This document shows positions 51,939 to 61,147 of a stretch of 64,000 nucleotides of DNA, one piece after another. This DNA is from Streptomyces sp. CBMA29 (GTDB taxonomy: Bacteria > Actinomycetota > Actinomycetes > Streptomycetales > Streptomycetaceae). The notes below the pieces were generated by a model. That model saw only the letters and a program-made list of their open reading frames with translations. It was not told the origin of the DNA and did not search any database. Every line of letters starts with the position of its first letter. Position 1 is the stretch's first letter. The position numbers were made by a program, and so were the translations under genes. The stretch is taken from the NCBI RefSeq assembly GCF_014596445.1, contig NZ_MECL01000002.1:119940-183939 (forward strand). Direction: 5' to 3'.

Positions 51939-53552
51939 TCAAGTAGCAGCGGGGACAGTGGACTTCGCACCGGTTACCACCGTCTCGGCGCCCACCGCCG
52001 TGCCCGCACCCACCGCCGTCCCCGCGCCCACCGCCGTGCCCGCGCCCACCGTCGGCAGCGTCACGCAGACCGTGAGGCCGCGGCCGGGCGCCGTCTCCAG
52101 CGCGACCGTGCCGTGGTGCGCCTGGACGACGGCCCGCACGATGGCCATGCCGAGGCCCGCGCCGCCGCTGTCGCGGGCGCGTCCGGCATCGGCGCGGAAG
52201 AACCGGTCGAAGACGCGGGCCGCGTCCCGCTCGCTCAGACCGGGACCCGAATCGGTGATCCGCAAGAGCAGTTTCTCGCCACGCGCGGCAACTTCGACAC
52301 TGGCCGGGGAGCGGGCCGGGGTGTGCACCCGCACATTGCTCAGCAGATTGCCGACGACCTGCCGCAACGCGGCCTCGTCGCCGAGGACTTCGGGCAGCGG
52401 CCCGCCGTCGCCGCGGCAGCCGGGCACCATCAGCGTCAGCGGCCGTTCGGGCTGCTGCGCGGCCAGGTCGGCGGCGGCGTCGCGGACCAGCCGGGACAGA
52501 TCGACGGCGCAGTGCGGCAGCGTGGGCCGGTCGTCGAGCCTGGCCAGCGCGAGGAGTTCGTCGACCAGGCGGCTCATCCGCAGCGCCTCGGAGCTGACCC
52601 GGCTCAGCGCCCGCTCCTTCTCGTCGGCGTCGAGCATGCCCTTCTCGTAGAGCTGGAGGTAGCCGCGCACCGACGCCAGCGGGGTGCGCAGTTCGTGCGA
52701 GGCGTCGGCCAGAAATCGACGCAACTGTGTGGTGGCGCGCTCGCTTTCGGTCACGGCGGTCTCGATCTGCTGGAGCATCGCGTTGAGCGCGCCGCTGAGC
52801 TGTTCGACCTCGCTGGAGCCGTGCCGCGCGGTGCCGATCCGTCGCCCGAGGTCGCCCCCGGCGATGGCGGACGCGGTCTCCACCATGTCCTCCAGCGGAC
52901 TCAGCCGCCGCCTGGCCGCGGTCAGCGAGCCGGTGGCGAGCAGCGCGAGCAGCACCACGCCGACGACCGATTCGACGATCAGCAGATTGCCGATCGCGTG
53001 CTTGACGCCGCTGAGCCGTATGCCCTTGACCACGATGGTGCCGTCGGAGAGCCGGATCGCGACCACCCGGTACTCCATCGAGCCGGTCTTCACGGTCGCC
53101 GCGCCGCCGCTGCGGACCAGCCCCGCCGGGTCGGGGATCGCCTCGGCGAGCCGCCGCTGCTCGGAGCTGACCGGAATGGTGCCGTCCTGGCAGACGGCGG
53201 CGGGCTCGCCGTGCCGGTCGAGCATGACGAACAGATCCTGCTGGAACGCCACCGAGATCGCCGAACTCCCCTGCCCGCCGCCCCCGTTCTGCCCGCCCTG
53301 CCCGCTTTGCAGCAGGTCGGCGAGCTGGCAGAGCCGCCGCACCATGTCCGCGTCGATCGAGGTCTTGGCGAGCGAGGACTGCGCGCCCTTCAGCGAGTCG
53401 TCGATCTCGCCGACCAGCACCATGTACGTGGCGGCGATGCTCGCGCAGGCCGCGAGCAGCAGGCCGACCGCGAGGAAGGTCACGTTGGCGATCGTGAAGC
53501 GCCCGCGCAGCGAGTGCGGGCGGGGCCACAGGCCGCACTTGTTCACCTTCAC
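51939..53552 (-). CDS. sensor histidine kinase
   Basis: The 537-residue kinase has a first helix (about 25-47), an extracellular sensor region of about 140 residues including a Gly/Gln-rich loop, a second helix (about 195-215), a HAMP domain, HisKA with SHELRTPLASV (phosphorylated His) and HATPase with GNLLSNVRVH and GLGMAIV. The C-terminus ends in GAGTAV tandem repeats. GTG 53552 overlaps the response regulator stop by four bases. Confidence 0.92.
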   Translation of the reverse strand: MKVNKCGLWPRPHSLRGRFTIANVTFLAVGLLLAACASIAATYMVLVGEIDDSLKGAQSSLAKTSIDADMVRRLCQLADLLQSGQGGQNGGGGQGSSAISVAFQQDLFVMLDRHGEPAAVCQDGTIPVSSEQRRLAEAIPDPAGLVRSGGAATVKTGSMEYRVVAIRLSDGTIVVKGIRLSGVKHAIGNLLIVESVVGVVLLALLATGSLTAARRRLSPLEDMVETASAIAGGDLGRRIGTARHGSSEVEQLSGALNAMLQQIETAVTESERATTQLRRFLADASHELRTPLASVRGYLQLYEKGMLDADEKERALSRVSSEALRMSRLVDELLALARLDDRPTLPHCAVDLSRLVRDAAADLAAQQPERPLTLMVPGCRGDGGPLPEVLGDEAALRQVVGNLLSNVRVHTPARSPASVEVAARGEKLLLRITDSGPGLSERDAARVFDRFFRADAGRARDSGGAGLGMAIVRAVVQAHHGTVALETAPGRGLTVCVTLPTVGAGTAVGAGTAVGAGTAVGAETVVTGAKSTVPAAT

Positions 53553-54322
53553 GCCGCTCCCCCGGACGCGCCCGCCCCGGCGTCGGCCGCCCCGGACGCG
53601 CCCGCCCCGGCATCGGCCGGTTCCGCCGCGCGCAGCCCGTATCCGATCCCCCGCCGGGTCTCGATCAGCGGCGGCCCGAGCCGGTCGAGCTTGCGCCGCA
53701 GATACGAGATGTACGTCTCGACGACCGTGGACGAGACGGCCGTGTCGTACTGCCAGACGTGCTGGAGCAGTTGCTCCTTGGTGACGATCCGCCCGGCGTT
53801 GCGCAGCAGGTGCCGCAGCAGGTTGTACTCGGTGGGCGTCAGCTCGACGGGCTGGCCGCACCTGCGGACGGTGTACGTGGCCTCGTCCATCTCCAGGTCG
53901 CCGTGGCGCAGGACACGCCCGTCGGCGCCTTCGCGGCGCCGGGTGCGGCGCAGCACCGCGTGCACGCGGGCCACCACCTCGTCAACGCCGAACGGCTTGG
54001 TGATGTAGTCGTCGCCGCCGAGCGCGAGCCCGGCGACGACGTCGCGCGGCGCGTCCCGCGCGGTGACGAAGATGACGGCGAGGTCGTCGGCGGCGGTCTC
54101 GGCGGCGCGTTCCTGGCGCAGCGCGCGGCAGACCTCCCAGCCGTTGCCGTCCGGCAGCATCACGTCGAGCAGTACGAGGTCGGGCCGGTGTTCGCGCGCG
54201 GCGGCCAGCGCCTCGCGGCCGGTCGCGGCACTGTGCACCGTGAAGCCGTTGAATTTCAGGGTGATGCGCAGGATGTCCGCGATCCCCGGTTCGTCCTCCA
54301 CGATGAGCACGGTGGCGTCCAT
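53549..54322 (-). CDS. OmpR-family response regulator
   Basis: The 257-residue regulator has a receiver domain (about 4-120) with VEDE, phospho-acceptor Asp in LVLLDVMLPDG and KPFG, followed by a winged-helix DNA-binding domain (about 135-235) with ELTPTEYNLLRHLL and VETYISYLRRKL. The last 20 residues are a duplicated Ala/Gly stretch (DAGAGASG twice). Start at ATG 54322. It is co-transcribed with the kinase and divergent from the MMPL transporter. Confidence 0.93.
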   Translation of the reverse strand: MDATVLIVEDEPGIADILRITLKFNGFTVHSAATGREALAAAREHRPDLVLLDVMLPDGNGWEVCRALRQERAAETAADDLAVIFVTARDAPRDVVAGLALGGDDYITKPFGVDEVVARVHAVLRRTRRREGADGRVLRHGDLEMDEATYTVRRCGQPVELTPTEYNLLRHLLRNAGRIVTKEQLLQHVWQYDTAVSSTVVETYISYLRRKLDRLGPPLIETRRGIGYGLRAAEPADAGAGASGAADAGAGASGGAA

Positions 54323-54465
54323 GCCCACCAGTATCCGCACTCCCCCCGCGGCCCTGTCCCGGCTGGAACTTTGGAGTTCCTTGAGAGAAGCCGGATCGGC
54401 TTGGCGGTCGGCGCGAGCGCCACCGACGCTGAAGAGACTCGTTGGTTGTTCCGTCGTGCTCGTTG

Positions 54466-57216
54466 ATGGGGGATGTGGTCGTGGCCGTTGTGGCTCGATG
54501 GTGTTTTCGGCACAAATGGCTGGTGATGTCGTTCTGGCTGGCGGCGCTGCTGTGCGTCGGCGCGGTGGGCAACGCGCTCGGCAGCGGCTACTCCAACGCG
54601 TTCTCGCTCAAGGGCACCGAGTCCACCAAGGTCCTGGACCTGATGGACCAGGTGGTGCCCGAGCGGTCCGGCGAGGCCGACACGGTGGTGTGGCACGTCG
54701 ACTCCGGTACGGTGCGCGACGCTTCGGTACGGGCGCGGCTCGACCCGGCGCTGGCGGACATCGCCAAGCAGAAGGACGTCGGGCAGGTCGTCAGCCCGTA
54801 CGACCCGGCGGGCGCGGCGCAGATCAGCAAGGACGGCCGCACCGCGTACGCGACGGTGACGTACACCAAACTCGGCGGCGACCTGTCCAACGACCAGGCG
54901 CAGAAGCTGATCGACACCGCGCACCACGCGGCGGCCAAGGGACTGCGGGTCGAGGTCGGCGGCAACAAGCCCGCGCAGGCGGAGCAGCCGCTGCCGGGTC
55001 TCGCCGAGGGCGTCGGCATCGCGGCGGCGGCCGTGGTGCTGTTCCTGGCGCTGGGCTCGCTGTTCGGGATGCTGCTGCCGATCGTGACGGCGCTGTTCGG
55101 GATCGGCATCTCGTCGTCGGTGATCATCATCCTCAGCCACGGCATGGACATCGCCGACTTCTCGCCGCAGCTCGCGACGCTGGTGGGTCTGGGCGTCGGC
55201 ATCGACTACGCGCTGTTCATCGTGACCCGGCACCGCAAGGGAATCCTGCGCGGCAAGAGCCCCGAGGACGCGGCGGTCACCGCGCTCAACACCTCGGGCC
55301 GTGCCGTGCTGTTCGCGGGCGGCACGGTGTGCATCGCGCTGCTGGGCATGTTCACGCTGCGGCTGACCTTCCTCGACGGTGTGGCCGTCGCGGCGGCGCT
55401 GACCGTCGTCATCACGGTCGCCGCCGCGATGACGCTGCTGCCCGCGCTGCTCGGCCTGCTGGGCACGCGGGTGCTCAGCCGCAGGCAGCGCCGCGCGCTG
55501 GCGGCCGGAGGACCGCAGTCGGAGGTCGCGACGGGCGCGGCGGCGCGCTGGTCGTCGTTCCTCCAGCGGCACCCGCGCGTGCTCTCGGTGGCGGCGGTGG
55601 CCGTGATGGCCACCCTGGCGATCCCGGCGCTCGGCCTGCGCCTGGGCTCCTCCGACCAGGGCAACAACCCGACGACGACCACCACCCGCAAGGCGTACGA
55701 CATGCTGGCGGACGGATTCGGGCCCGGTTTCAACGGGCCGTTGACGATCCTCGCCGAGGTGCCGACCGCCGCCGACAGGACCGCGCTGAACGGCCTGGTC
55801 ACCACCTTGAAGGACACCGACGGCATCGCGTACGCCGCCGCCCTGCCGATGAAGCCGGGCGACAAGGTGGCCTTCATCCAGGCGGTGCCGACCACCTCGC
55901 CGCAGGACAAGGCGACCTCCGACCTGATCGACCACCTGCGCGACGACGTCGTCCCCGCTGCCGAGAAGGGCAGCACGATGCAGGCGTACGTCGGCGGCCA
56001 GACGGCGATCTTCGAGGACTTCGCGACGGTCCTGTTCAACAAGCTGCCGCTGTTCATCGGCGTGATCATCGTCCTGGGCTTCCTGCTCCTGCTGGTCGCC
56101 TTCCGCAGCCTGGTGGTGCCGCTGACGGCCGCCGCGATGAACCTGATCGCGGCGGCGGCCTCCTTCGGGGTGCTGGTGGCGTGCTTCCAGTGGGGCTGGG
56201 GCGGTTCGCTGGCCGGGCGCGAGGGGCCGATCGACGCCTTCCTGCCGGTCATCATGCTGTCGCTGCTCTTCGGCCTGTCGATGGACTACCAGGTCTTCCT
56301 GGTCAGCCGGATGCACGAGGAGTGGGTGCACACCAAGGACAACGCGCGGGCGGTACGGGTCGGGCTCGCCGAGACCAGCCGGGTGATCAACTCGGCCGCC
56401 GTCATCATGATCTGCGTCTTCGGCGCCTTCGTGCTCAGCGGCGAGCGGGTGCTGGCGATGTTCGGCATCGGCCTGGCGGGCGCGGTGGCGCTGGACGCGT
56501 TCATCCTGCGGACAGTGCTGGTGCCGTCGCTGATGCACATGTTCGGCACCTCCAACTGGTGGCTGCCCGCGTGGCTGGACAAGCGGCTGCCGCACCTGGC
56601 GGTGGAGCCGGCCGAGGACGACGACCCCTCGGACGGCGCGCCGACGGGGACGCCGGTGGCCGCCGGGTCCGGTGCCGACCCCGTCTCGGGGCCCGCCGTA
56701 CGCGGCCGGGTCACGGGCGCGGCCGGGCTGCCGGTGCCGCGCTCGGAGCTGACGCTGATCGCGGCGGACGGCCGCCAGGTGGGCCGCGCGGCGGCGGACG
56801 ACGAGGGCGCCTTCCTGCTGCCGACGCCGCGCGCGGGCTCGTACGTCCTGGTCGCCAACGCGCCGGGACACCACCCGCAGACGGCGAGCGTGCTGGCCTC
56901 CGACCGCCCGGTGGACTGTGATCTCCGCCTCACGGGGACGGGTTCGCTGACCGGTACGGTGCGCCGCGCGGACGGCCAGCCGGTCGAGGACGCGCGGGTC
57001 GTGCTGCACGACGCGGACGGCCACGAGGTGGCGGAGACGCGGACCGGCAAGGACGGCTCGTACGCCTTCGGCAATCTCTACTCCGGCCGGTACACGCTGC
57101 TGACCATGGGCTATCCGCCCTTCCCCGCCACCGTCCGGGTCCCGGAAGGCGGCGCGGACGGGGACGGTGACGGTGACGGTGACGTCGACCTGGAGCTGAG
57201 CTATTCGCAGGACTGA
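54466..57216 (+). CDS. MMPL-family transporter with C-terminal carboxypeptidase-regulatory-like domains
   Basis: The roughly 916-residue protein has two MMPL/RND halves, each with a large extracytoplasmic loop and about six helices (LVGLGVGIDYALFIVTRHR and LFGLSMDYQVFLVSRMHEE contain the proton-relay Asp-Tyr pairs). After about residue 705 a polar linker leads to two beta-sandwich modules (about 742-810 and 820-890), of the carboxypeptidase regulatory-like type, and a GDGDGD tail. MMPL proteins export lipids or drugs. The exact start is uncertain: ATG 54466 or a GTG just after GGGGGA (54475-54481). It is divergent from the two-component system. Confidence 0.88.
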   Translation: MGDVVVAVVARWCFRHKWLVMSFWLAALLCVGAVGNALGSGYSNAFSLKGTESTKVLDLMDQVVPERSGEADTVVWHVDSGTVRDASVRARLDPALADIAKQKDVGQVVSPYDPAGAAQISKDGRTAYATVTYTKLGGDLSNDQAQKLIDTAHHAAAKGLRVEVGGNKPAQAEQPLPGLAEGVGIAAAAVVLFLALGSLFGMLLPIVTALFGIGISSSVIIILSHGMDIADFSPQLATLVGLGVGIDYALFIVTRHRKGILRGKSPEDAAVTALNTSGRAVLFAGGTVCIALLGMFTLRLTFLDGVAVAAALTVVITVAAAMTLLPALLGLLGTRVLSRRQRRALAAGGPQSEVATGAAARWSSFLQRHPRVLSVAAVAVMATLAIPALGLRLGSSDQGNNPTTTTTRKAYDMLADGFGPGFNGPLTILAEVPTAADRTALNGLVTTLKDTDGIAYAAALPMKPGDKVAFIQAVPTTSPQDKATSDLIDHLRDDVVPAAEKGSTMQAYVGGQTAIFEDFATVLFNKLPLFIGVIIVLGFLLLLVAFRSLVVPLTAAAMNLIAAAASFGVLVACFQWGWGGSLAGREGPIDAFLPVIMLSLLFGLSMDYQVFLVSRMHEEWVHTKDNARAVRVGLAETSRVINSAAVIMICVFGAFVLSGERVLAMFGIGLAGAVALDAFILRTVLVPSLMHMFGTSNWWLPAWLDKRLPHLAVEPAEDDDPSDGAPTGTPVAAGSGADPVSGPAVRGRVTGAAGLPVPRSELTLIAADGRQVGRAAADDEGAFLLPTPRAGSYVLVANAPGHHPQTASVLASDRPVDCDLRLTGTGSLTGTVRRADGQPVEDARVVLHDADGHEVAETRTGKDGSYAFGNLYSGRYTLLTMGYPPFPATVRVPEGGADGDGDGDGDVDLELSYSQD

Positions 57217-57225
57217 CCGCGACCG

Positions 57226-57292
57226 GGCGCCGCCGCTCCCCCGGCGGCGCCTGTCTTCAGGGCCCGGTTCCGAACCCTCGGAACCGGGCCCT
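57226..57292 (+). terminator. tandem terminator hairpins after the MMPL gene
   Basis: Two perfect hairpins follow one another: a ten-base stem (GGCGCCGCCG, 57226-57251) and a 14-base stem (AGGGCCCGGTTCCG, 57259-57292). Confidence 0.85.
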
Positions 57293-57315
57293 TCCGTATG
57301 CCCGCGACCCCGACC

Positions 57316-57375
57316 TTGAACGTGTTCAAAACAGGGTCTAGAGTCATCGCGTCAGCAGGTTTGAACACGTTCAAA
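57316..57375 (+). promoter_or_regulatory. promoter with paired TetR-type operators
   Basis: TTGAACGTGTTCAA (57316-57329) and TTTGAACACGTTCAAA (57360-57375) are two versions of one palindrome. TTGAAC of the first fits a -35 element, with TAGAGT at 57339-57344 as -10 after 17 bases. The operators bracket the likely transcription start of the 57393-59320 genes. Confidence 0.7.
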
Positions 57376-57392
57376 CAAGGGGTGGAACCGCT

Positions 57393-57812
57393 ATGGACCT
57401 GACCGTCCTCGCGTATGTGATCTATCTGGCCGTCAGCATCGGCCTGACCGTCTGGGTGGCCCGCACGCTCAGCAGCAACGGCCGGATCTTCCTCGCCGAC
57501 GTGCTGCACGGCGACGAGCGGCTGGCCGACGCCGTCAACCACCTGCTGGTGGTCGGCTTCTATCTGGTGAACCTCGGTTTCGTCGCCCTCTACCTCAAGC
57601 GGGCGAACGGCGTCGAGGACGCGCGCGGCCTGTTCGAGGCGCTGTCGGTCAAGCTCGGCGTCGTGCTGCTGGTGCTCGGTGTGATGCACCTCGGCAACGT
57701 CTACGTGCTCAACAAGATCCGGCGGCGCGGGCTGATGGAGCGCGAGCAGTACCCGCCGGTGGACAGCGACGGCTGGACGGAGCCGAACGGTCCGGCCCCG
57801 GCCGGGGTGTGA
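57393..57812 (+). CDS. hypothetical membrane protein in the TetR-controlled cluster
   Basis: The 139-residue protein has about three hydrophobic helices (residues 5-22, 48-67, 85-105) and a polar C-terminal tail. ATG 57393 follows AAGGGGTGG. First gene after the operator pair and followed one base later by the DCC-type gene, so an operon is clear. No characterised family. Confidence 0.75.
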   Translation: MDLTVLAYVIYLAVSIGLTVWVARTLSSNGRIFLADVLHGDERLADAVNHLLVVGFYLVNLGFVALYLKRANGVEDARGLFEALSVKLGVVLLVLGVMHLGNVYVLNKIRRRGLMEREQYPPVDSDGWTEPNGPAPAGV

Positions 57813-57813
57813 C

Positions 57814-58455
57814 ATGACGCGCCTCACGCAGAGCGCGGTGACCGCGCCCGCCCGGCCACCCGCTCCCCGGCCGCCGCGCCCTCCCGTACGGCGGCTCACC
57901 GTGCTGTACGACCCCGCGTGCCGGCTGTGCGCCTTCGTACGGGACTGGCTGATCCGGCAGCGGCAGCTCGTCAAGCTCGACATGGTGCCGGTCGGCTCGC
58001 CCGAGGCCGTGCACCGCTTCCCCGGCCTCGACCACGCGGCGACCGGGCGCGAGATCACCGTCGTCGGCGACTCCGGCCAGCTCTACCGGGGCGACTCCGC
58101 CTGGGTGGTGTGCCTGTGGGCGCTCGCCGACCACCGCGCCTTCTCGCACACCCTGGCCACCCCGGCGGGCCGCAGGCTGGCCCGCGCGGCGGTGCTGACC
58201 GCCGCCAAGTACCGGGAGCGGAGCAGCAAGGCGTCGGCCCCGACCTGGTTCCCCGAGCGCAACGCGGCGGGCGCGCCCGGCCCCGCGCCGGTCAGGTCCG
58301 TACCCGGCTGGACCTACGACAAGGCGACCGGCTGGACACAGAGCGACCCGGGCGCCCCGCCGCCCCGGCCGGCCGCCCCACCGGCCGAGCCACCGGCAGA
58401 CCCAGCGCGCGGCCGGGGCGGGAACTGCGCCGACGGCTGCGCGGGCGACGGATAG
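57814..58455 (+). CDS. DCC-family thiol-disulfide oxidoreductase-like protein (DUF393)
   Basis: The 213-residue protein has the DUF393 core (about 28-135): LYDPACRLCAFVRDWL with the CxxC-type Cys pair (CRLC) and a later GDSAWVVCLWAL segment. The C-terminal 60 residues are Pro/Gly-rich with a Cys near the end. The family is thought to handle thiol-disulfide exchange. It is translationally close to the upstream membrane protein and to the tetR gene. Confidence 0.82.
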   Translation: MTRLTQSAVTAPARPPAPRPPRPPVRRLTVLYDPACRLCAFVRDWLIRQRQLVKLDMVPVGSPEAVHRFPGLDHAATGREITVVGDSGQLYRGDSAWVVCLWALADHRAFSHTLATPAGRRLARAAVLTAAKYRERSSKASAPTWFPERNAAGAPGPAPVRSVPGWTYDKATGWTQSDPGAPPPRPAAPPAEPPADPARGRGGNCADGCAGDG

Positions 58456-58465
58456 GCTCACCCGC

Positions 58466-59320
58466 GTGGAGCACGTGACAGACCAGCCGGAGCCCGCGGC
58501 CACGGGTCCGGCGGCGGAGCCGGGCCCCGGCCTGGGCGAGGAACTGCCCGGCGGCCGGGCCCGGCCCAAGACCGGCAAGAGCGAGCAGACCCGCGCGGTG
58601 ATCCTGGAGACCGCGATGCGGCTGTTCCGCGAGCGCGGCTACGACAAGACCACGATGCGCGCCATCGCCCAGGAGGCGGGGGTCTCGGTCGGGAACGCGT
58701 ACTACTACTTCCAGTCCAAGGAATTCCTGATCCAGGGGTTCTACGACCGGATGACGCACGACCACGCGGCCGACGCCCGGGTGCGCATGCGCGGGGTGAC
58801 GGACTTCGCGGAGCGCCTGGAGATCACGCTCGCGTCCTGGCTGGACACCGCGGCCGAGTACCACGAATTCGCCGCCCAGTTCTTCCGCACGGCCGCCGAC
58901 CCGGACAGCTCGCTCAGCCCGTTCTCGAACGAGTCGCACCCGGCCCGCGCCACCGCCGTCGAACTCTTCCGCGACGTGCTGTCCGGCTCCGACCTCGCCC
59001 CCAAGCTCGACACCGAGCTCGCCGAGCTGCTCCCCGAACTGCTCTGGCTGCACCTCATGGTCGTCGTCCTCTACTGGGTCTTCGACCGCACCCCCGACAC
59101 CGAGCGCACCCGCGAATTCGTCCGCCGCTCCACCCCGGTGGCCGCCCGCGTCATCGGCCTGTCCCGCTACCGCGTCTTCCGGCCGATCGTCCGCGACGCC
59201 AAGGGCCTGATCCAGGACTTCATCCTGCCGACCATCGGCAGGACCGCGGTCACACCGCCGAGTCTGCGGAAGCCGACGGAGCGGCCGTCTCGGAAGCGGG
59301 CGAAGGCTCGGCCGGAGTAG
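58466..59320 (+). CDS. TetR-family transcriptional regulator
   Basis: The 284-residue regulator has its helix-turn-helix at about 45-90 (RAVILETAMRLFRERGYDKT and SVGNAYYYFQSKE) after a Pro-rich N-terminal extension of about 35 residues. The ligand-binding domain follows. It is the third gene of the cluster and the natural candidate to bind the palindromes at 57316-57375. GTG 58466 start. Its 3' end overlaps the convergent SCO4848-type gene by 71 bases. Confidence 0.9.
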   Translation: MEHVTDQPEPAATGPAAEPGPGLGEELPGGRARPKTGKSEQTRAVILETAMRLFRERGYDKTTMRAIAQEAGVSVGNAYYYFQSKEFLIQGFYDRMTHDHAADARVRMRGVTDFAERLEITLASWLDTAAEYHEFAAQFFRTAADPDSSLSPFSNESHPARATAVELFRDVLSGSDLAPKLDTELAELLPELLWLHLMVVVLYWVFDRTPDTERTREFVRRSTPVAARVIGLSRYRVFRPIVRDAKGLIQDFILPTIGRTAVTPPSLRKPTERPSRKRAKARPE

Positions 59321-59576
59321 CGGGCTCCGCCGCCTCGCGGCGCAGCGCGCGCAGGCTCCGCGCGCCGAGGGCCGCGATGGCCGTGCCCAGGAGGAAGGAG
59401 ACGATCGCGAGCGTGAGGTGGATCCAGAAGTAGGCGGTGGGCGAGCCGTGGTCGCCGTCGTGGAAGGCCAGACCGCTGGTGTCCTTCCACAAATTCTTGA
59501 CAAAGGTGACCCAGACGATCCACGACCACACACCGAAAGCGACCAGGAACCAGGACACGCGCCGACTGAGCTTCAT
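59250..59576 (-). CDS. SCO4848-family membrane protein
   Basis: The 108-residue protein has two helices (about 7-25 and 48-70), the conserved segment WVTFVKNLWKDTSGLAF between them, and an Ala/Glu/Pro-rich tail. It corresponds to the SCO4848 family of Streptomyces, of unknown function. Overlaps tetR tail-to-tail. Confidence 0.82.
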   Translation of the reverse strand: MKLSRRVSWFLVAFGVWSWIVWVTFVKNLWKDTSGLAFHDGDHGSPTAYFWIHLTLAIVSFLLGTAIAALGARSLRALRREAAEPATPAEPSPASETAAPSASADSAV

Positions 59577-59716
59577 GCGTCCCAGTATGTGCGGGTCCCC
59601 CGGTGAGAGGGCCGACGGGGGTCGCCGGTTCCCTCGGCGGGACGTGCGGATCATCACGGCGGGCGGCCCGCACCCGGCGGCGCGGCGGCCAGGCCAGGAC
59701 ATGTACGTTTCCTCGG

Positions 59717-61147
59717 GTGCCCATGCCTACGACCGCCGCGCGCCGCACCGCGCCGCACCGTTCCGCCCTGGCCGTTCTCGCCGTGTCCGCCGTCGCCGCG
59801 CTGCTCGGCGGCACCGTCACGACGGGGGTCGCGAGCGCGGCTCCGGCCGCCGACACGAAGCCGACGCCGAGACCGCCCGAGCACATGTCCACGGTGGGCG
59901 GCGACCGGCTGGGCGCGCCGGGCACGCAGGTCGACCTGGGGCAGGGCGCGCCCGCGCTGCCCGCGAAGCTGACGGCGAAGTCCTGGATCGTGGCCGACGC
60001 CAAGACCGGCGAGATCTACGCCGCGCGCAACGCGCACTGGCGGCTCCCCCCGGCCAGCACCCTGAAGATGCTGTTCGCGGACACGGTGCTGCCGAAGTTC
60101 CCGAAGAACACCGTGCGCAAGGTGCTGCCGAGCGACCTCCAGGGCATGGGCGAGGGCAGCAGCCTCGTCGGCATCAAGGAGAATCTGACCTACACCGTCC
60201 ACGACCTGTGGCTCGGCGTCTTCCTGCGCTCGGGCAACGACGCGGTGCACGTGCTGTCCGCCATGAACGGCGGCGTCGCCAAGACCGTCGCCGACATGAA
60301 CGCGCAGGCCAAGGAGTTGCAGGCGGCCGACACGCATGTGGTCACGCCCGACGGCTACGACGAGCGCGGGCAGGTCAGCAGCGCGTACGACCTCACGCTC
60401 TTCGCCCGCTCGGGGCTCCAGAACGCCGACTTCCGCGAGTACTGCTCGACGGTGAGCGCGCAGTTCCCCGGCGAGTGGAAGGCCGACAAGAACAAGAAGA
60501 CCGGCAAGACCACCAAGAAGCGCGAGTCGTTCGGCATCCAGAACACCAACCGGCTGCTCAGCGGCGACTACGATCTGAGGCCCTACCCGGGCATCGCGGG
60601 CGTGAAGAACGGCAACACCACCAACGCGGGCGCCACCTTCACCGGGGTCGCGCAGCGCGGCGGCCGTACGCTGCTGGTCACCGTCATGACGCCGAAGGCC
60701 GAGCACGACCTGGTCTACCGCGAGGCCGCCTCGCTGCTGGACTGGGGCTTCAAGGCCGCCCCCGCGGTCAAGCCGGTGGGCACGCTGGTCCCGCCGCTGA
60801 GCCAACTGCCGCCGCCGACCGCCACGACGAAGGCGCCCGAGGGCGACAAGGGACCGGCCACCGCCGCCGCCACGGCCGGTTCCTCCCACGACGGCCTGTG
60901 GACGGCGCTGGGCGTCGCGGCCGGTTCCCTGCTCGTCCTGGCCGTGGCGTTCATCGCGGTACGGAAGCTCCGCCCGCTGCCGTCCCCGGCCGGTGGGGGT
61001 CCTGATCCTGAGCCTGGTCCCGGTCCTGGTCCTGGTCCTGAGGCTGATCCCGGTCCTGAGGCTGAGGCTGATCCCGGTCCTGGGCCTGATCATGCTTCCG
61101 GTCCGGCTTCCGGTCCCGAACGCCGCTCCCGGCGCCGGAAGGGTTGA
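59717..61147 (+). CDS. D-alanyl-D-alanine carboxypeptidase (S11)
   Basis: The 476-residue penicillin-binding enzyme trims the last D-Ala from peptidoglycan stem peptides. It has a signal peptide, PPASTLKML (Ser-x-x-Lys nucleophile motif), LRSGNDA (SxN) and GVKNGNTT, where the usual KTG triad is KNG. A C-terminal helix (about 395-418) anchors it in the membrane. The last 55 residues are a Pro/Gly/Glu repeat tail that overlaps the convergent YihY gene for 197 bases. GTG 59717 or ATG 59723 starts. Confidence 0.88.
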   Translation: MPMPTTAARRTAPHRSALAVLAVSAVAALLGGTVTTGVASAAPAADTKPTPRPPEHMSTVGGDRLGAPGTQVDLGQGAPALPAKLTAKSWIVADAKTGEIYAARNAHWRLPPASTLKMLFADTVLPKFPKNTVRKVLPSDLQGMGEGSSLVGIKENLTYTVHDLWLGVFLRSGNDAVHVLSAMNGGVAKTVADMNAQAKELQAADTHVVTPDGYDERGQVSSAYDLTLFARSGLQNADFREYCSTVSAQFPGEWKADKNKKTGKTTKKRESFGIQNTNRLLSGDYDLRPYPGIAGVKNGNTTNAGATFTGVAQRGGRTLLVTVMTPKAEHDLVYREAASLLDWGFKAAPAVKPVGTLVPPLSQLPPPTATTKAPEGDKGPATAAATAGSSHDGLWTALGVAAGSLLVLAVAFIAVRKLRPLPSPAGGGPDPEPGPGPGPGPEADPGPEAEADPGPGPDHASGPASGPERRSRRRKG

